The notes below the pieces were generated by a model that was not told where the DNA came from, ran no database searches, and was given only the letters and a program-made list of their open reading frames with translations. Shown one piece after another: positions 26,230 to 36,618 of a stretch of DNA of 64,000 nucleotides. The stretch spans positions 1,178,001 through 1,242,000 of the forward strand of contig NZ_JAMOAO010000001.1 in NCBI RefSeq assembly GCF_030555055.1, in the 5' to 3' direction. Source of the stretch: Nocardiopsis sp. YSL2 (GTDB lineage Bacteria > Actinomycetota > Actinomycetes > Streptosporangiales > Streptosporangiaceae). The position numbers were made by a program, and so were the translations under genes. Within the stretch, counting starts at the first letter, position 1. Every line of letters begins with the position of its first letter.

Positions 26230-27117
26230 TCAGGCGGGGTCGAAGACCACGACCGGCTTCATGTGGTCGCTGCGGTTCTCCCCCAGCGCGACCACGCGGC
26301 CGTCGGGGGCGAACAGGCCGACCGGACCGTCGCCCAGCGAACTCGGCCCGATCCGGTTGCCGTGCCGGATGCGACCGGTCTCGTCCTCGGTGAGGGTGCG
26401 CACCGGGAAGGCCGCGGCCACCGCGTGGGCGAGCGGGACCTGCGTGAACTCCTCCGCCAACTGGTCCAGTGTGCGGGCCTGGGACAGGTCGTAGGGCCCC
26501 ACCCGCGTGCGGCGCAGCGCGGTCAGGTGGCCGCCGACGCCCAGGTCGGCGCCCATGTCGCGGGCGAGCGAGCGGATGTAGGTCCCGCTGGAGCAGGTCA
26601 CCGCGGCATCGACGTCCACGAACGTCCCGCCCTCGTCCACCACCCGGCGCACGTCGGTGACCGCGAACTCCGCGACCGTCACCTCGCGCGCCTTGAGCGC
26701 GACCTCCTTGCCCTCGCGGGCCGACTTGTAGGCACGCTTGCCGTCCACCTTGATCGCGCTGACCTGCGGTGGGACCTGCTGGATCCGCCCGGTGAGGGCG
26801 GCGGCCGCCGCGTGCACGGCCTCCTCGGCCACCCCGGAGGCGTCGACCCTCGGCCCGGACTCGCCCTCGGCGTCGTCGGTACTGGTCACCTGGCCGAGCC
26901 GGATGGTCGCTTCGTAGACCTTCTCCGTGAGCGTCAGGTGGCCGAGCAGCTTCGTGCCCTTCTCCACCCCCAGCACCAGGACACCCGTGGCCATCGGGTC
27001 CAGTGTCCCGGCGTGGCCGACCCGCCGGGTCCGCGCGAGCCCGCGCGTCTTGGCGACCACGTCGTGCGAGGTCCAGTCGGCGGGCTTGTCCACGACCACG
27101 ACGCCGCTCTCGGCCAT
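26230..27117 (-). CDS. truB: tRNA pseudouridine(55) synthase
   Basis: 295 residues. It makes pseudouridine 55 in the tRNA T-loop. The catalytic Asp40 sits in GHAGTLDPMATGVL, with the N-terminal KPADWTSHDVV motif and the thumb region KVYEATIRLG. A C-terminal PUA-like domain follows. ATG 27117 lies 57 bases after the rbfA stop, in the usual rbfA-truB order. Confidence 0.95.
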   Translation of the reverse strand: MAESGVVVVDKPADWTSHDVVAKTRGLARTRRVGHAGTLDPMATGVLVLGVEKGTKLLGHLTLTEKVYEATIRLGQVTSTDDAEGESGPRVDASGVAEEAVHAAAAALTGRIQQVPPQVSAIKVDGKRAYKSAREGKEVALKAREVTVAEFAVTDVRRVVDEGGTFVDVDAAVTCSSGTYIRSLARDMGADLGVGGHLTALRRTRVGPYDLSQARTLDQLAEEFTQVPLAHAVAAAFPVRTLTEDETGRIRHGNRIGPSSLGDGPVGLFAPDGRVVALGENRSDHMKPVVVFDPA

Positions 27118-27174
27118 GGGTCTCCTTCGGGGTGAATGCCGGCGGCGGCGCGGACCGCGCCGCCGCCCCGGGTT

Positions 27175-27618
27175 CTACTGGTCCTCGTCGTCCTCGACCT
27201 CGCGGGGGGCCTTGTACGGGTCGGCCTCCCCCGCCGGAGAGGCGCCGGTGGCCCGCTGGGCCACCTCCTCGTCGGCCTGACGCGCCTTGACCAGCAGTTC
27301 CTCGATGTGCTGGGCGTTCTCCTGCACCTCGTCGATGACGAAGGTCAGGCTCGGTGTGTGCCGGATACCGGTCTGGCGGCCGACCTCGCTGCGGATCACG
27401 CCCTTGGCGCTCTCCAGGGCGGCGGCGGAGGCCGACTTCTCGTCCGCGGTGCCGAACACCGTGTAGTACACCGTGGCGTCCCGCAGGTCTGCGGTGATCC
27501 GGGCGTCGGTCACGGTGACGAATCCCAGTCGCGGGTCCTTGATCCGCCGGTCCAGCATTTCGGCGACGATGCGCTGGATGCGATCGGCGATCTTGCGCGC
27601 GCGTGCGGCGTCAACCAT
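27175..27618 (-). CDS. rbfA: Ribosome-binding factor A
   Basis: 147 residues. It helps mature the 30S subunit and the 16S 5' end. The KH-like fold is seen in the N-terminal 110 residues (RIQRIVAEMLDRRIKDPRLGFVTVTDARIT). The C-terminal tail is acidic (EADPYKAPREVEDDEDQ). It begins 2 bases after the DUF503 stop, so translation is probably coupled. Confidence 0.93.
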   Translation of the reverse strand: MVDAARARKIADRIQRIVAEMLDRRIKDPRLGFVTVTDARITADLRDATVYYTVFGTADEKSASAAALESAKGVIRSEVGRQTGIRHTPSLTFVIDEVQENAQHIEELLVKARQADEEVAQRATGASPAGEADPYKAPREVEDDEDQ

Positions 27619-27620
27619 CG

Positions 27621-27917
27621 TCAGTCTTCCTCTTCGTTGAAGAGCCGCTGCCTGGCGGAGAGCAGCTCCAGTTCGGGGCGGCCCGCGACGAATCGTTCGC
27701 AGGTCTCCATTTGTTCGCGGGCGAACGCGGCCGTCGGCGCGACCACCGCGACGCCGATCTTCGCCCGCCGGTACAGGTCGTGCTCGCCCACCTCGGAGAC
27801 CGACACCGAGAACTTCCGGCGCAGCTCGGAGACGACCGGGCGGACCAGCGAACGCTTCTGCTTGAGCGAGTGGACGTCTCCGAGAAGGACGTCCAGGGTC
27901 AGCGCCCCAACGTACAA
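27621..27917 (-). CDS. DUF503 (YlxP-like) protein
   Basis: 98 residues. The family signature LTLDVLLGDVHSLKQKRSLVRPVV is visible. The YlxP/DUF503 family lies between infB and rbfA in most Gram-positive bacteria and is thought to act in ribosome maturation, but its biochemistry is not firm. Length and position are standard. Confidence 0.9.
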   Translation of the reverse strand: MYVGALTLDVLLGDVHSLKQKRSLVRPVVSELRRKFSVSVSEVGEHDLYRRAKIGVAVVAPTAAFAREQMETCERFVAGRPELELLSARQRLFNEEED

Positions 27918-28003
27918 GTGATCACCTGGGTTGTGTGTGAACCGTCAAAGGCGGGGCCCCGGCCGCACGGCCGGGGCCCCAGGGGGATCAGACTCCGCGA
28001 GGA

Positions 28004-30961
28004 CTAGTCGCGGGGCTTCTCCCGCATCTCGTAGGTCTCGATGACGTCCTCGGGGCGCAGGTCGTTGTAACCGACCCCGATACCGCACTCGAAGCCCTCG
28101 CGGACCTCGGTCGCGTCGTCCTTGAACCTCCGCAGGGATTCCACGTTGAGGTTCTCGGAGATGACGACTCCCTCCCGGATGAGCCGGGCCTTGGAGTTGC
28201 GGCGGATGAGCCCGCTGCGGACGATCGAACCGGCGATGTTGCCGATCTTGGGCACCTTGAAGACCTCGCGGATCTCGGCGCTGCCCAGCTGGACTTCCTC
28301 GTAGATGGGCTTGAGGAGGCCCTTGACCGCGGCCTCGACCTCGTCGATGGCCTGGTAGATGACCGAGTAGTACCGGATGTCGACGCCCATGCGGTCCGCG
28401 AGCTGGCTGTTCTTGCCCTCGGGTCGCACGTTGAAGCCGACGATGATCGCGTCCGCGGACGACGCCAGGTTGATGTCGTTCTGCGTGATGGCACCGACGC
28501 CGCGTCCGATGATCCGGATGCTGACCTCGTCGCCACCGGCGTCGATCTTGAGCAGCGACTCCTCGAGCGCCTCGACCGAACCGGACATGTCGCCCTTGAT
28601 GAGGAGGAGCAGCTCGGAGCGCTCGCCCTCCTTGATGGCGGACTGCCAGTTGTCGAGGGTGACCCGGCGGGCCGACTTCGCCTGCTGGGCGAAGCGCTCG
28701 CGCGCCTCACGCTGCTGGGCGATCTGACGGGCCACGCGGTCGTCCTTGACGACCAGGAAGCTGTCACCGGCGCTGGGCACGTTGGTCAGACCCAGGACCT
28801 GGACCGGACGGGACGGCTCAGCCGACTGGACGTTCTCGCCGTGCTCGTCGAGCATGGCGCGCACGCGGCCGTAGGCGTCACCGCAGACGATGGAGTCGCC
28901 GACGTTGAGCGTGCCGCGCTGGACCAGCACCGTGGCCATGGAACCGCGGCCGCGGTCCAGGTAGGCCTCGATGGCCAGACCCTGCGCGTCCATGTCCGGG
29001 TTGGCCTGGAGGTCCAGGGCCGCGTCGGACGTGAGCACGATCGACTCCAGCAGGGCGTCGATGTTGGTGCCCTGGAGAGCGGAGATGTCCACGAACTGGA
29101 CGTCGCCGCCGTACTCCTCGGCCACCAGGCCGTACTCGGTCATCTGGGCGCGCACGCGCTGCGGGTCGGCGCCCTCGACGTCGATCTTGTTGACCGCGAC
29201 GACGATCGGCACCTCGGCCGCCTTGGCGTGGTCGATGGCCTCGGCCGTCTGCGGCTTGACGCCGTCGTCGGCCGCCACGACCAGAACCGCGACGTCGGTG
29301 ACCTTCGCACCACGGGCACGCATGGCGGTGAACGCCTCGTGACCAGGGGTGTCGATGAAGGTGATCTTGCGCTCTTCGTCGTCGACCTCGGTCGCGACCT
29401 GGTAGGCACCGATGTGCTGGGTGATGCCGCCGGCCTCGCCACCGACCACGTTCGTCTTACGGATCGTGTCCAGCAGTCGGGTCTTACCGTGGTCGACGTG
29501 ACCCATGACGGTGACCACCGGCGGGCGCGGACGCAGTTCGGCGTCGCCGCCCTCGTCCTCACCGAACTCGATGGAGAACGACTCCAGCAGCTCGCGGTCC
29601 TCGTCCTCGGGACTGACGACCTCGATGCGGTACTTGAGCTCCTCGCCGAGCAGCTGCAGGGTCTCGTCCGGCAGCGACTGGGTCGCGGTGACCATCTCAC
29701 CCAGGTGCATCATGACCTGGACCAGCGACGCCGGGTTGACGTCGATCTTGTCGCCGAAGTCCGACAGCGAGGCGCCGCGGGACAGTCGGATGACCTGGTT
29801 GTTGCCGCTCGGGATCTTGACGCCGCCGAAGGACGGGGCCGAGAGCTCGTGGAACTCCTGACGCCGCTGCTTCTTGGACTTGCGCGCACGCCCGGGACGA
29901 CCGCCCGGACGACCGAACGCACCGGCCGTTCCGCCACCGCGGCCACGACCGCCGCCACCGGGACGGCCACCGAAGCCGCCCGGACGACCGCCGCCGCCAC
30001 CGGGACGCGGACCCGCACCGGCGGGGGCTCCCCCGCGGCCACGGCCGCCACCGGCACCGGGACGACCGCCGCCTCCGCGACCGCCGCCCGCGGGCGAGGC
30101 CGGACGGGAGGAGGGCATGTTCATCGGGCTGGGACGCGGACCACCCGGACGCGGGGCACCGCCACCGGGACGCGGAGCGCCACCGCCGGGGCGGGGAGCG
30201 CCCGCGGCACCGCCGGGACGCGGGGTGCGCTGGTCGCCGGCCTGCGGGGGCCGCGGCCCCGGACGGGGACCGCCGCCCGGACGCGGAGCGCCGCCACCGG
30301 GACGGGGCGTGCGCTGGTCGCCGGCCTGCGGACCGGGCCGGGGGCCCGGACGCGGAGCGCCGCCACCGGGACGCGGACCGGCGGGCTTGGAGCCCATGCC
30401 GGAGGCGTTGGAGGCGAACGGGTTGTTGCCGGGACGCGGACCGGGACGGGGACCGCCCGGACGCGGGGCACGGCCGCCCTCGGAACGGCCACCGCGCTCG
30501 CCGCGCTGGGGCCGCTCGCCGCGCTCGGGACGTCCGCCCTGCGGGGCGGGCTTGGGCGCGCCACCGGGACGCGGCCCCGCCTCGTCGCGCACGGGCTTGT
30601 CACCCGGCTTGGGCGCGGCGGGACGCTGCTCGGTCGGCGCGGCCGCCTCGGTCGGCGCGGCGGGCTTGGCTGCCGGGCCCGGCTTCGGGCCGGGCTTGGG
30701 AGCCGGGCCGGGCTTGGGAGCCGGACCAGGCTTGGGGGCCTGGGCGGTGGGGCGCGGACCCGGCTTGGGAGCCGATCCGCCCTTCTTGCCGCCGTTGCTC
30801 TCGGACCCCTTGAAGGCTTCTTGCAGACGTCGCACGACCGGCGCCTCTATCGTCGAGGACGCCGAACGGACGAATTCGCCCATCTCGTTGAGCTTGGCCA
30901 GAACGGCCTTGCTCTCTACACCGAACTCCTTGGCGAGTTCGTACACCCGGACCTTCGCCAC
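28004..30961 (-). CDS. infB: Translation initiation factor IF-2
   Basis: 985 residues. GTPase that brings initiator tRNA to the 30S subunit. The N-terminal IF2N fold ([26 protein letters not shown], 5-30) is followed by a 330-residue low-complexity linker rich in Pro, Gly and Arg (repeated [11 protein letters not shown]). The G domain begins near 484 with [16 protein letters not shown] and NKID follow. Domains II, III and the C-terminal fMet-tRNA-binding domain complete the protein. GTG 30961 follows GAAGGAGAGCA. The linker explains the length, which is typical of actinomycetes. Confidence 0.96.
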   Translation of the reverse strand: MAKVRVYELAKEFGVESKAVLAKLNEMGEFVRSASSTIEAPVVRRLQEAFKGSESNGGKKGGSAPKPGPRPTAQAPKPGPAPKPGPAPKPGPKPGPAAKPAAPTEAAAPTEQRPAAPKPGDKPVRDEAGPRPGGAPKPAPQGGRPERGERPQRGERGGRSEGGRAPRPGGPRPGPRPGNNPFASNASGMGSKPAGPRPGGGAPRPGPRPGPQAGDQRTPRPGGGAPRPGGGPRPGPRPPQAGDQRTPRPGGAAGAPRPGGGAPRPGGGAPRPGGPRPSPMNMPSSRPASPAGGGRGGGGRPGAGGGRGRGGAPAGAGPRPGGGGGRPGGFGGRPGGGGRGRGGGTAGAFGRPGGRPGRARKSKKQRRQEFHELSAPSFGGVKIPSGNNQVIRLSRGASLSDFGDKIDVNPASLVQVMMHLGEMVTATQSLPDETLQLLGEELKYRIEVVSPEDEDRELLESFSIEFGEDEGGDAELRPRPPVVTVMGHVDHGKTRLLDTIRKTNVVGGEAGGITQHIGAYQVATEVDDEERKITFIDTPGHEAFTAMRARGAKVTDVAVLVVAADDGVKPQTAEAIDHAKAAEVPIVVAVNKIDVEGADPQRVRAQMTEYGLVAEEYGGDVQFVDISALQGTNIDALLESIVLTSDAALDLQANPDMDAQGLAIEAYLDRGRGSMATVLVQRGTLNVGDSIVCGDAYGRVRAMLDEHGENVQSAEPSRPVQVLGLTNVPSAGDSFLVVKDDRVARQIAQQREARERFAQQAKSARRVTLDNWQSAIKEGERSELLLLIKGDMSGSVEALEESLLKIDAGGDEVSIRIIGRGVGAITQNDINLASSADAIIVGFNVRPEGKNSQLADRMGVDIRYYSVIYQAIDEVEAAVKGLLKPIYEEVQLGSAEIREVFKVPKIGNIAGSIVRSGLIRRNSKARLIREGVVISENLNVESLRRFKDDATEVREGFECGIGVGYNDLRPEDVIETYEMREKPRD

Positions 30962-31023
30962 TGCTCTCCTTCAGCTTCGGTCCGGGACATGGGCCTGTGC
31001 CGGACCGTCGTTAGCTTGAGTTA

Positions 31024-31080
31024 CTCATCGCTGCGTACTCATCAGGCGCTCATCGCAATCTCGACCTGCTTCCTCATCGC
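31024..31080 (-). repeat. Repeated GCGATGAG motif in the infB leader
   Basis: On the minus strand GCGATGAG occurs three times (31080-31073, 31056-31049, 31031-31024), and a fourth near-copy (CTGATGAG) lies at 31045-31038. The ATGs open short frames of 11, 5 and 5 codons, each stop overlapping the next start. This lies 60-120 bases upstream of infB. It could be a set of leader peptides or a protein-binding site, or chance. Confidence 0.35.
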
Positions 31081-31173
31081 TACACAACAATGGGCCGGTT
31101 AACACGTGCCGACACAGCACAGTACGCCGACCTCGGTCAGTACAACCCGGAGGCCGGCCCAGACATTCCAACC

Positions 31174-31554
31174 CTATCGGGAGAGCCGACCCGATCCGCC
31201 ATGTGGGGCGGGCTCGAAGAGGGCGTCGACCCGTGAGACGTCCCACGCGGCGCGCCCGGATCTCTCCCGGTCCCGGAAGGCGCGTGACCACGCCCTGCGA
31301 CGCACGGCGAGCTCGAAGCATCGCCGGTCGTCGTGCAGGTAGGCACCGCGCCCGGGGTGTCGACCCCGGGTGTCGGGCACGATGGCCGAGCCCACGGCCA
31401 CCAACCGCACGAGGTCGGACTGGACTGTCCGCGACCGACATCCCACGCAGGTGCGCACGGGACCGCCACGACCGTCTTGGGCCACCCTATCGCGTTGTGA
31501 CACGGGCACGGTCCGATCAGCCGGCGGAAGGTGCGTCGTCCGCACCCGGGACAC
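31174..31554 (-). CDS. ylxR: YlxR/DUF448 RNA-binding protein
   Basis: Up to 126 residues. The hallmark RTCVGCRSR, then LVRLVAVG and [23 protein letters not shown], identify the YlxR fold, a small nucleic-acid-binding protein always found between nusA and infB. The start is uncertain. GTG 31554 overlaps the nusA end by 38 bases; GTG codons at 31509, 31503, 31485 and 31458 are alternatives, the last giving the short family-like form VRTCVGC. No clear ribosome site settles it. Confidence 0.85.
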   Translation of the reverse strand: MSRVRTTHLPPADRTVPVSQRDRVAQDGRGGPVRTCVGCRSRTVQSDLVRLVAVGSAIVPDTRGRHPGRGAYLHDDRRCFELAVRRRAWSRAFRDRERSGRAAWDVSRVDALFEPAPHGGSGRLSR

Positions 31555-32539
31555 CGGTCTCGACTGGCTCGGCGGGGTCGGCGTCCGAGCGGATGTCGAT
31601 GCGCCACCCGGTGAGCCGGGCGGCCAAGCGGGCGTTCTGCCCCTCCTTGCCGATGGCCAGCGACTGCTGGTAGTCGGGCACGATCACGCGCGCCACGCGG
31701 GCGGCCATGTCGAGCACCTCGACCGAGTTCACCCGCGCCGGGGACAGCGCGTTGGCGACGAACACGGCGGGGTCGTCGGAGTAGTCGACGATGTCGATCT
31801 TCTCGCCGTGCAGTTCGGCCATGACGTTGCGGACACGGCTGCCGAGCGGGCCGATGCAGGCGCCCTTGGCGTTGACGCCGCCCCGGTTGGAGCGGACCGC
31901 CATCTTGGTCCGGTGGCCGGCCTCGCGGGCGATCGCCGCGATCTCGACGGTGCCGTCGGCGATCTCGGGGACCTCCAGCTCGAAGAGCTTGCGGACCAGG
32001 TTGGGGTGGGTGCGCGAGAGCGTGACCGACGGGCCGCGGTGGCCCTTGCGGACCTGGACGACGTAGGCGCGCAGGCGCTCGCCGTGGGTGTACTCCTCGG
32101 TGGGCACCTGTTCCTGCGGCGGCAGGATGGCCTCGATCCGGCCCAGGTCCACCAGCACGTTGCGGGGGTCCTTGCCCTGCTGGATGATGCCGGACACGAT
32201 GTCGTGCTCGCGGCCGGCGAACTCGCCGAGCGTGAGCTCGTCCTCGGCGTCGCGCAGGCGCTGGAGGATGACCTGCTTGGCGGTGGAGGTCGCGATGCGC
32301 CCGAAACCGGAGGGGGTGCCGTCGTACTCTCCGACCACCTCTCCCTCCTCGTCGAGCTCGGACACCCACACGGTCACGTGGCCGGTCGAGCGGTTCAGCT
32401 CGACACGGGCACGCTTGTCGGCGCCCTCCTCGCGGTGGTAGGCGATCAGGAGCGCGTCCTCGATGGCCTTGGCGACCAGTTCGACCGAGATGTCCTTCTC
32501 ACGTTCAAGGCTGCGCAGGACGCTCATGTCAATATCCAC
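31517..32539 (-). CDS. nusA: Transcription termination/antitermination factor NusA
   Basis: 340 residues. It binds RNA polymerase and nascent RNA, controlling pausing and termination. The N-terminal domain (1-105) is followed by S1 (about 110-180) and two KH domains, the first with [21 protein letters not shown] and the second with [21 protein letters not shown]. The C-terminal acidic repeats of E. coli are absent, as usual in actinobacteria. GTG 32539 lies 12 bases after rimP, behind GGGGGAG. Confidence 0.95.
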   Translation of the reverse strand: MDIDMSVLRSLEREKDISVELVAKAIEDALLIAYHREEGADKRARVELNRSTGHVTVWVSELDEEGEVVGEYDGTPSGFGRIATSTAKQVILQRLRDAEDELTLGEFAGREHDIVSGIIQQGKDPRNVLVDLGRIEAILPPQEQVPTEEYTHGERLRAYVVQVRKGHRGPSVTLSRTHPNLVRKLFELEVPEIADGTVEIAAIAREAGHRTKMAVRSNRGGVNAKGACIGPLGSRVRNVMAELHGEKIDIVDYSDDPAVFVANALSPARVNSVEVLDMAARVARVIVPDYQQSLAIGKEGQNARLAARLTGWRIDIRSDADPAEPVETGVPGADDAPSAG

Positions 32540-32551
32540 GGGGCTCCCCCT

Positions 32552-33034
32552 CTAGTCCGCCGCGTCGGTGTCGGCTGCCCGGCGGAATTCCACCTGGACC
32601 CTGCCCTTGCCGAGTTCGGCGTGGGTGTAGGTCCGGGGGCGCCCCTCGACGTCCAGGGTCACTCCCTGGTCGTCGGCGGCGGTGACACGACCGGTGACCT
32701 CGCCCCCCTCGGCGAGGGGGACCGTCACCAGGCGGCCGCGGGACCGTCGCCAGTGCCGCGGCTCGGTCAGCGGGCGGTCCACGCCCGGGGAGGTGACCTC
32801 CAGGACGTAGGGCTGTGCGCCCATGACGTCGGAGCCCTCCAGCACGGCGTCGACTTCCTGCGTGACCTCGCCCACCGTGTCCAGGTCGACCCCGTCATCG
32901 GAGTCCACGACCACGCGCAGCACCCGCCGCTTGCCCGCGGGTGTCAGCTCGACGGACTCCAGGTCCAGTCCGGCCGCTGCCAGTACCGGCTCCAGTAGTT
33001 CGACGATGCGCTCGTCACGCGACTGCGCTCCCAT
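32552..33034 (-). CDS. rimP: Ribosome maturation factor RimP
   Basis: 160 residues. It assists 30S assembly. The N-terminal domain has LEPVLAAAGLDLESVEL, and the family motif YVLEVTSPGVDRPLTEPRHW lies in the middle. The ATG at 33034 was chosen over longer frames because family members begin just before this block. It is the first gene of the rimP-nusA-ylxR-infB string. Confidence 0.93.
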   Translation of the reverse strand: MGAQSRDERIVELLEPVLAAAGLDLESVELTPAGKRRVLRVVVDSDDGVDLDTVGEVTQEVDAVLEGSDVMGAQPYVLEVTSPGVDRPLTEPRHWRRSRGRLVTVPLAEGGEVTGRVTAADDQGVTLDVEGRPRTYTHAELGKGRVQVEFRRAADTDAAD

Positions 33035-33401
33035 GTCGTGTCTGCCCCTCCAAAGGCGAAACCCCGCCCCAGCGGCCGACGGGCCGTGCACGGGGCGGTC
33101 CAGCTCTGTACGTAGTCTTCGACGAATCGGTCCGCGTCCCTGTGGGCGCGGACCCAGCGCGCGTCGCGTTCGACGGCGGCTGTGCTGCAAGGGTATCCAC
33201 ACCTGGGCGCGTTCCAGGTCGCCGCCGGCCGACGGGGCGCGTCGACGGCCGTCCCCCGCACACCGGAAACGCCGTGTGGCAGGGGGTGTCGGTGCGGCCG
33301 CCTCCCACCGGGGGCCGTGGAAAGATGGGTGGGCGGCCGCCGCCGGCGGCCGCTGGTGTGAGTGCCGCGCGCCGGTCCGGGCGCGCACGGGAGGAGACCG
33401 C
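33035..33401. other. Divergent intergenic region rimP / ferritin-like lipoprotein
   Basis: 367 bases without a gene. Promoters for both directions must lie here. A tight 10-bp inverted repeat, GCGGCCGCCG, one base, CGGCGGCCGC, lies at 33333-33353, 50 bases before the lipoprotein start. I see no other clear signal. Confidence 0.35.
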
Positions 33402-33908
33402 GTGAGCACGGGTCATCGCTGCGTCAACCGCCGCACGGTGCTGGGCGCCGCGGCCGCCGGAGCGGCGGCCGTCGGCCTGTCGGCCTGCGGCGGAACCGAG
33501 TGGTATCCGGCCGATGTGACGCCGGACGAGTACGTGGTGCGCGCGGTGCTGCGCGAGAAGGAGCGGATGGTGACCCGCTACGAGACCGCGATCGCGCACG
33601 GCGCGGAGCCGGCGGAACTGCTGGAGCGCCTGTTGGAGCACCACCTCGCCCACGCCGACGCCCTGGCCGACACCCTGCCGGACGACGCCGAGCCCACGCC
33701 GGAGGCGGACGCGTCCGCGCCCGCGGTGGAGGGCCCTTCGCTGGACACGCCCCTGACGGCGGACGACCTGTTGGTGCTGGAGTCGTCGGCGACCGCCGCG
33801 CGGCTCGACCAGGCGGCCGCGGTGGCCGACGCGGGGATCGCGCAACTGATCTGCGGTATCGGCGCGTGCGAGGCCGGGCACGCCCACCTGCTCGACGAGG
33901 AGCGCTGA
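33402..33908 (+). CDS. Ferritin-like lipoprotein, unknown function
   Basis: 168 residues. A basic N-terminus and lipobox (RTVLGAAAAGAAAVGLSACGG) show membrane anchoring. The rest is helical, with E/H-rich segments (KERMVTRYETAI, LLEHHLAHADALADTL, ACEAGHAHLLDEE) that resemble ferritin-like four-helix proteins. Start GTG 33402 lies behind GGAGGAG. It is followed after 32 bases by a DUF4439 gene. The pair lies between rimP and proS, a position it seems to hold in related actinomycetes. Iron binding is only suggested. Confidence 0.7.
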   Translation: MSTGHRCVNRRTVLGAAAAGAAAVGLSACGGTEWYPADVTPDEYVVRAVLREKERMVTRYETAIAHGAEPAELLERLLEHHLAHADALADTLPDDAEPTPEADASAPAVEGPSLDTPLTADDLLVLESSATAARLDQAAAVADAGIAQLICGIGACEAGHAHLLDEER

Positions 33909-33940
33909 GCGGGCCGCGGCCCGGCACGGAGAGGATCAAC

Positions 33941-34387
33941 GTGAGCGAGACACCCGCGAACGACGGCGGGGCCGACGCCGGCCCGCAGGCGCTGGCCGAG
34001 GCGCTGCGCGCCGAGCACGCGGCCGTGTACGGGTACGAGTACCTGGGCGGAGCCGCCGAGGCCCAGGGCCGCCGTGAGCGCGCCCTGGACGAGGCGGCCA
34101 AGCACAAGGCGCTGCGGGACGCGCTGCGCGCGGCGGCGGTGGAGCGCGGCCTCGATCCGCCGCCCGCACTGGCCTCCTACCCCCTCCCGGAGGGGCACGG
34201 CGACGAGGACGTGGACGCCTTCGCGGTGGAGTTGGAGGGCACGACGGCCCGGGCGTACCTGTGGCTGACCGCCTCCGAGGACGCCGGGCTGCGCTGGACG
34301 GCCGGGCGGGCGCTCCAGGAGACGACGGTGCGCGCGTTGACGTGGGGCGGCGAGCTGGACGCCCTGCCCGGTTTCGAGCAGGCCTGA
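33941..34387 (+). CDS. DUF4439 ferritin-like domain protein
   Basis: 148 residues, mostly helical. LRAEHAAVYGYEYLGG near the N-terminus and TTVRALTWGGELDALPGFE at the C-terminus are DUF4439 signatures. No signal peptide, so cytoplasmic. GTG 33941 is the start, with GGAGAGGA just before. It forms an operon with the lipoprotein gene. Function unknown. Confidence 0.78.
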   Translation: MSETPANDGGADAGPQALAEALRAEHAAVYGYEYLGGAAEAQGRRERALDEAAKHKALRDALRAAAVERGLDPPPALASYPLPEGHGDEDVDAFAVELEGTTARAYLWLTASEDAGLRWTAGRALQETTVRALTWGGELDALPGFEQA

Positions 34388-34655
34388 GGCCGGGTTCGGC
34401 GGGACCTCCTCCCCGGGCTCGGGACGGCGGTCGTCCCCTTCGGCGCGACCGCCCTCCTCCCCCGGTTCGCGGCACGGGCCGCCCCCGGTCCCCGCCTGGG
34501 TGACCCCCTCCCGGAGCGGGTCGTCCACCTCATGGCAGAGCCCGGTACGGCAGGCTTCCAGCGCTCCATCCCGCGCACGGCGTCCGGAGCGCCCCCGGAG
34601 GAGACGCAGCGGACGCCGACGCGGAACCCGTCGGGCGACGTGCGCGCTCGTGTGA

Positions 34656-36404
34656 TCAGCCGCGGCAGGCGGCGACGGCGCGCTCGACGACGTCGCCCAG
34701 GGCGACCTCCTCGCGCTCGCCGGTGGCGCGGTCGCGCAGCTCCACGAGACCGTCCTTGAGACCGCGGCCGATGATCACGCTCGTGGGCACGCCGAGCAGT
34801 TCGGCGTCGGTGAACTTCACGCCGGGCGACACGCCCTTGCGGTCGTCCACCAGGACGCGCAGGCCCTGGTCGCGCAGCTCGCCGCCGATGCGCAGCGCCT
34901 CCTCGATCTGCTCGCCCTTGCCGGTGCCGACCACGTGCACGTCGGCGGGAGCGATCTCGCGCGGCCACACGATGCCCTTGTCGTCGTGCGACTGCTCCAC
35001 GACCGAGGCCACGGCGCGGGAGACGCCGATGCCGTACGAGCCCATGGTGATCCGCTTCGGCTTGCCGTCCGGGCCGAGCGCGTCCACCTGGAAGGCGTCG
35101 GTGTACTTGCGGCCGAGCTGGAAGATGTGCCCGATCTCGATGCCGCGCGCCGTGTACAGGGTGCCCTTGCCGTCGGGCGAGGGGTCGCCGTCGCGGACCT
35201 CGGCGACGTCGATGGTGCCGTCCGGGGTGAAGTCGCGGCCGGCCACGAGGTCGACGACGTGGTGCTGGTCCCGGTCGGCGCCGGTCACCCAGGCGGTGCC
35301 GGTGACCACGCGCGGGTCGACGAGGTAGCGCACCTTGTTGTCGAGCAGCGCTCGGGGGCCGATGTAGCCCTTGACCAGGAACGGGTTGGCCGCGAAGTCG
35401 GACTCGTCCAGCAGCGCGACCTCGGCGGGCTCCAGAGCGGCCTCCAGGCGCTTGAAGTCCACCTCGCGGTCGCCGGGCAGGCCCACGGCCAGCAGCTCCC
35501 ACTCGTCGGAGCCGGGAGCGCGGGTCTTGACCAGGACGTTCTTGAGGGTGTCGGCCTCCACGAAGTCACGCCCCAGGCCGGCGCCGTTGAGGAAGTCCAC
35601 CAGCGTCTGGATGGTCGCGGTGCCGGGCGTGTGGTGCACGACCGCCTCGGGCAGCCCGTCGAGCGGGCGGGGGGCGGGCGCGGGCGTGGTGACGGCCTCG
35701 ACGTTGGCGGCGTAGTCGGACTCCGTGCTGCGCACGAAGGTGTCCTCGCCGGTCGCCGCGACGGCGAGGAACTCCTCGGAGGCCGAGCCGCCCATGGCGC
35801 CGGAGGTGGCGGAGACGATGACGTACTCCAGGCCGAGCCGCTCGAAGATGCGGGTGTAGGCGGCGCGGTGGGCGTCGTAGGAGGCCTGGAGGCCCTCGTC
35901 GTCGATGTCGAAGGAGTAGGAGTCCTTCATGTGGAACTCGCGGCCGCGCAGCACGCCGGCGCGGGGCCGGGCCTCGTCGCGGAACTTCTCCTGGATCTGG
36001 TACAGGATGACCGGGAAGTCCTTGTAGGAGGAGTACTCGCCCTTGACCAGGAGCGTGAACAGCTCCTCGTGGGTGGGGCCGAGGAGGTAGTCGGCGCCCT
36101 TGCGGTCCTGGAGCCGGAAGAGGGCGTCTCCGTAGTCGTCCCAGCGGCCGGTCGCCTCGTAGAACTCCTTGGGCAGCAGGGCGGGCAGGAGGACCTCCTG
36201 GCCGCCCATGGCGTCCATCTCCTCGCGCACCACGCGGGCGACGTTCTCCAGGACGATCTTGCCCAGGGGCAGCCACGAGTAGATGCCGGGGGCGGCGCGG
36301 CGGACGTAGCCGCCGCGGACGAGGAGCTTGTGGCTCGGCACCTCGGCGTCCGCCGGGTCCTCACGCAGGGTGCGCAGGAACAGGTTCGACATCCGCAGTA
36401 GCAC
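34656..36404 (-). CDS. proS: Prolyl-tRNA synthetase
   Basis: 582 residues, the bacterial type with an editing insertion (about 225-400) between class II motifs 2 and 3. Motif 1 is near [20 protein letters not shown], motif 2 has [22 protein letters not shown], motif 3 has [19 protein letters not shown]-terminal anticodon-binding domain follows. I chose GTG 36404, spaced properly from GAGGAG; the GTG 6 bases upstream overlaps that ribosome site, and ATG 36392 is a shorter alternative. Confidence 0.95.
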   Translation of the reverse strand: MLLRMSNLFLRTLREDPADAEVPSHKLLVRGGYVRRAAPGIYSWLPLGKIVLENVARVVREEMDAMGGQEVLLPALLPKEFYEATGRWDDYGDALFRLQDRKGADYLLGPTHEELFTLLVKGEYSSYKDFPVILYQIQEKFRDEARPRAGVLRGREFHMKDSYSFDIDDEGLQASYDAHRAAYTRIFERLGLEYVIVSATSGAMGGSASEEFLAVAATGEDTFVRSTESDYAANVEAVTTPAPAPRPLDGLPEAVVHHTPGTATIQTLVDFLNGAGLGRDFVEADTLKNVLVKTRAPGSDEWELLAVGLPGDREVDFKRLEAALEPAEVALLDESDFAANPFLVKGYIGPRALLDNKVRYLVDPRVVTGTAWVTGADRDQHHVVDLVAGRDFTPDGTIDVAEVRDGDPSPDGKGTLYTARGIEIGHIFQLGRKYTDAFQVDALGPDGKPKRITMGSYGIGVSRAVASVVEQSHDDKGIVWPREIAPADVHVVGTGKGEQIEEALRIGGELRDQGLRVLVDDRKGVSPGVKFTDAELLGVPTSVIIGRGLKDGLVELRDRATGEREEVALGDVVERAVAACRG

Positions 36405-36582
36405 GGCCACTCCTCGGTGATCACGCCCGTCGGGCGCGGGGATCGGAACTCGGGCCCCGGCGACGCGGGCACGCCGTCAAACCCCATTCGTTCAAACTGG
36501 GAGGCCGGGGTTCCCCAGGCTAGCGCCACGGGCGACCTCGTGCTGCCGCCCCGGCCCAGGTCCCGGTACCCCCGCGGTGTCC

Positions 36583-36598
36583 TACCGTGGTGACGGTA
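36583..36598 (+). promoter_or_regulatory. Inverted repeat before methyltransferase gene
   Basis: TACCGT-GGTG-ACGGTA is a perfect 6-bp dyad, 20 bases upstream of the ATG at 36619. TACCGT may also act as a -10 box, so a repressor bound here would block the gene. Confidence 0.35.
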
Positions 36599-36618
36599 GC
36601 CGAACGGGGGGCGGGAAC

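Noticed and set aside
28841..31102. Open frame of about 750 codons opposite infB, with Thr/Gly repeats
   Set aside because: The repeats are the complement of the Pro/Gly/Arg linker codons of IF-2.
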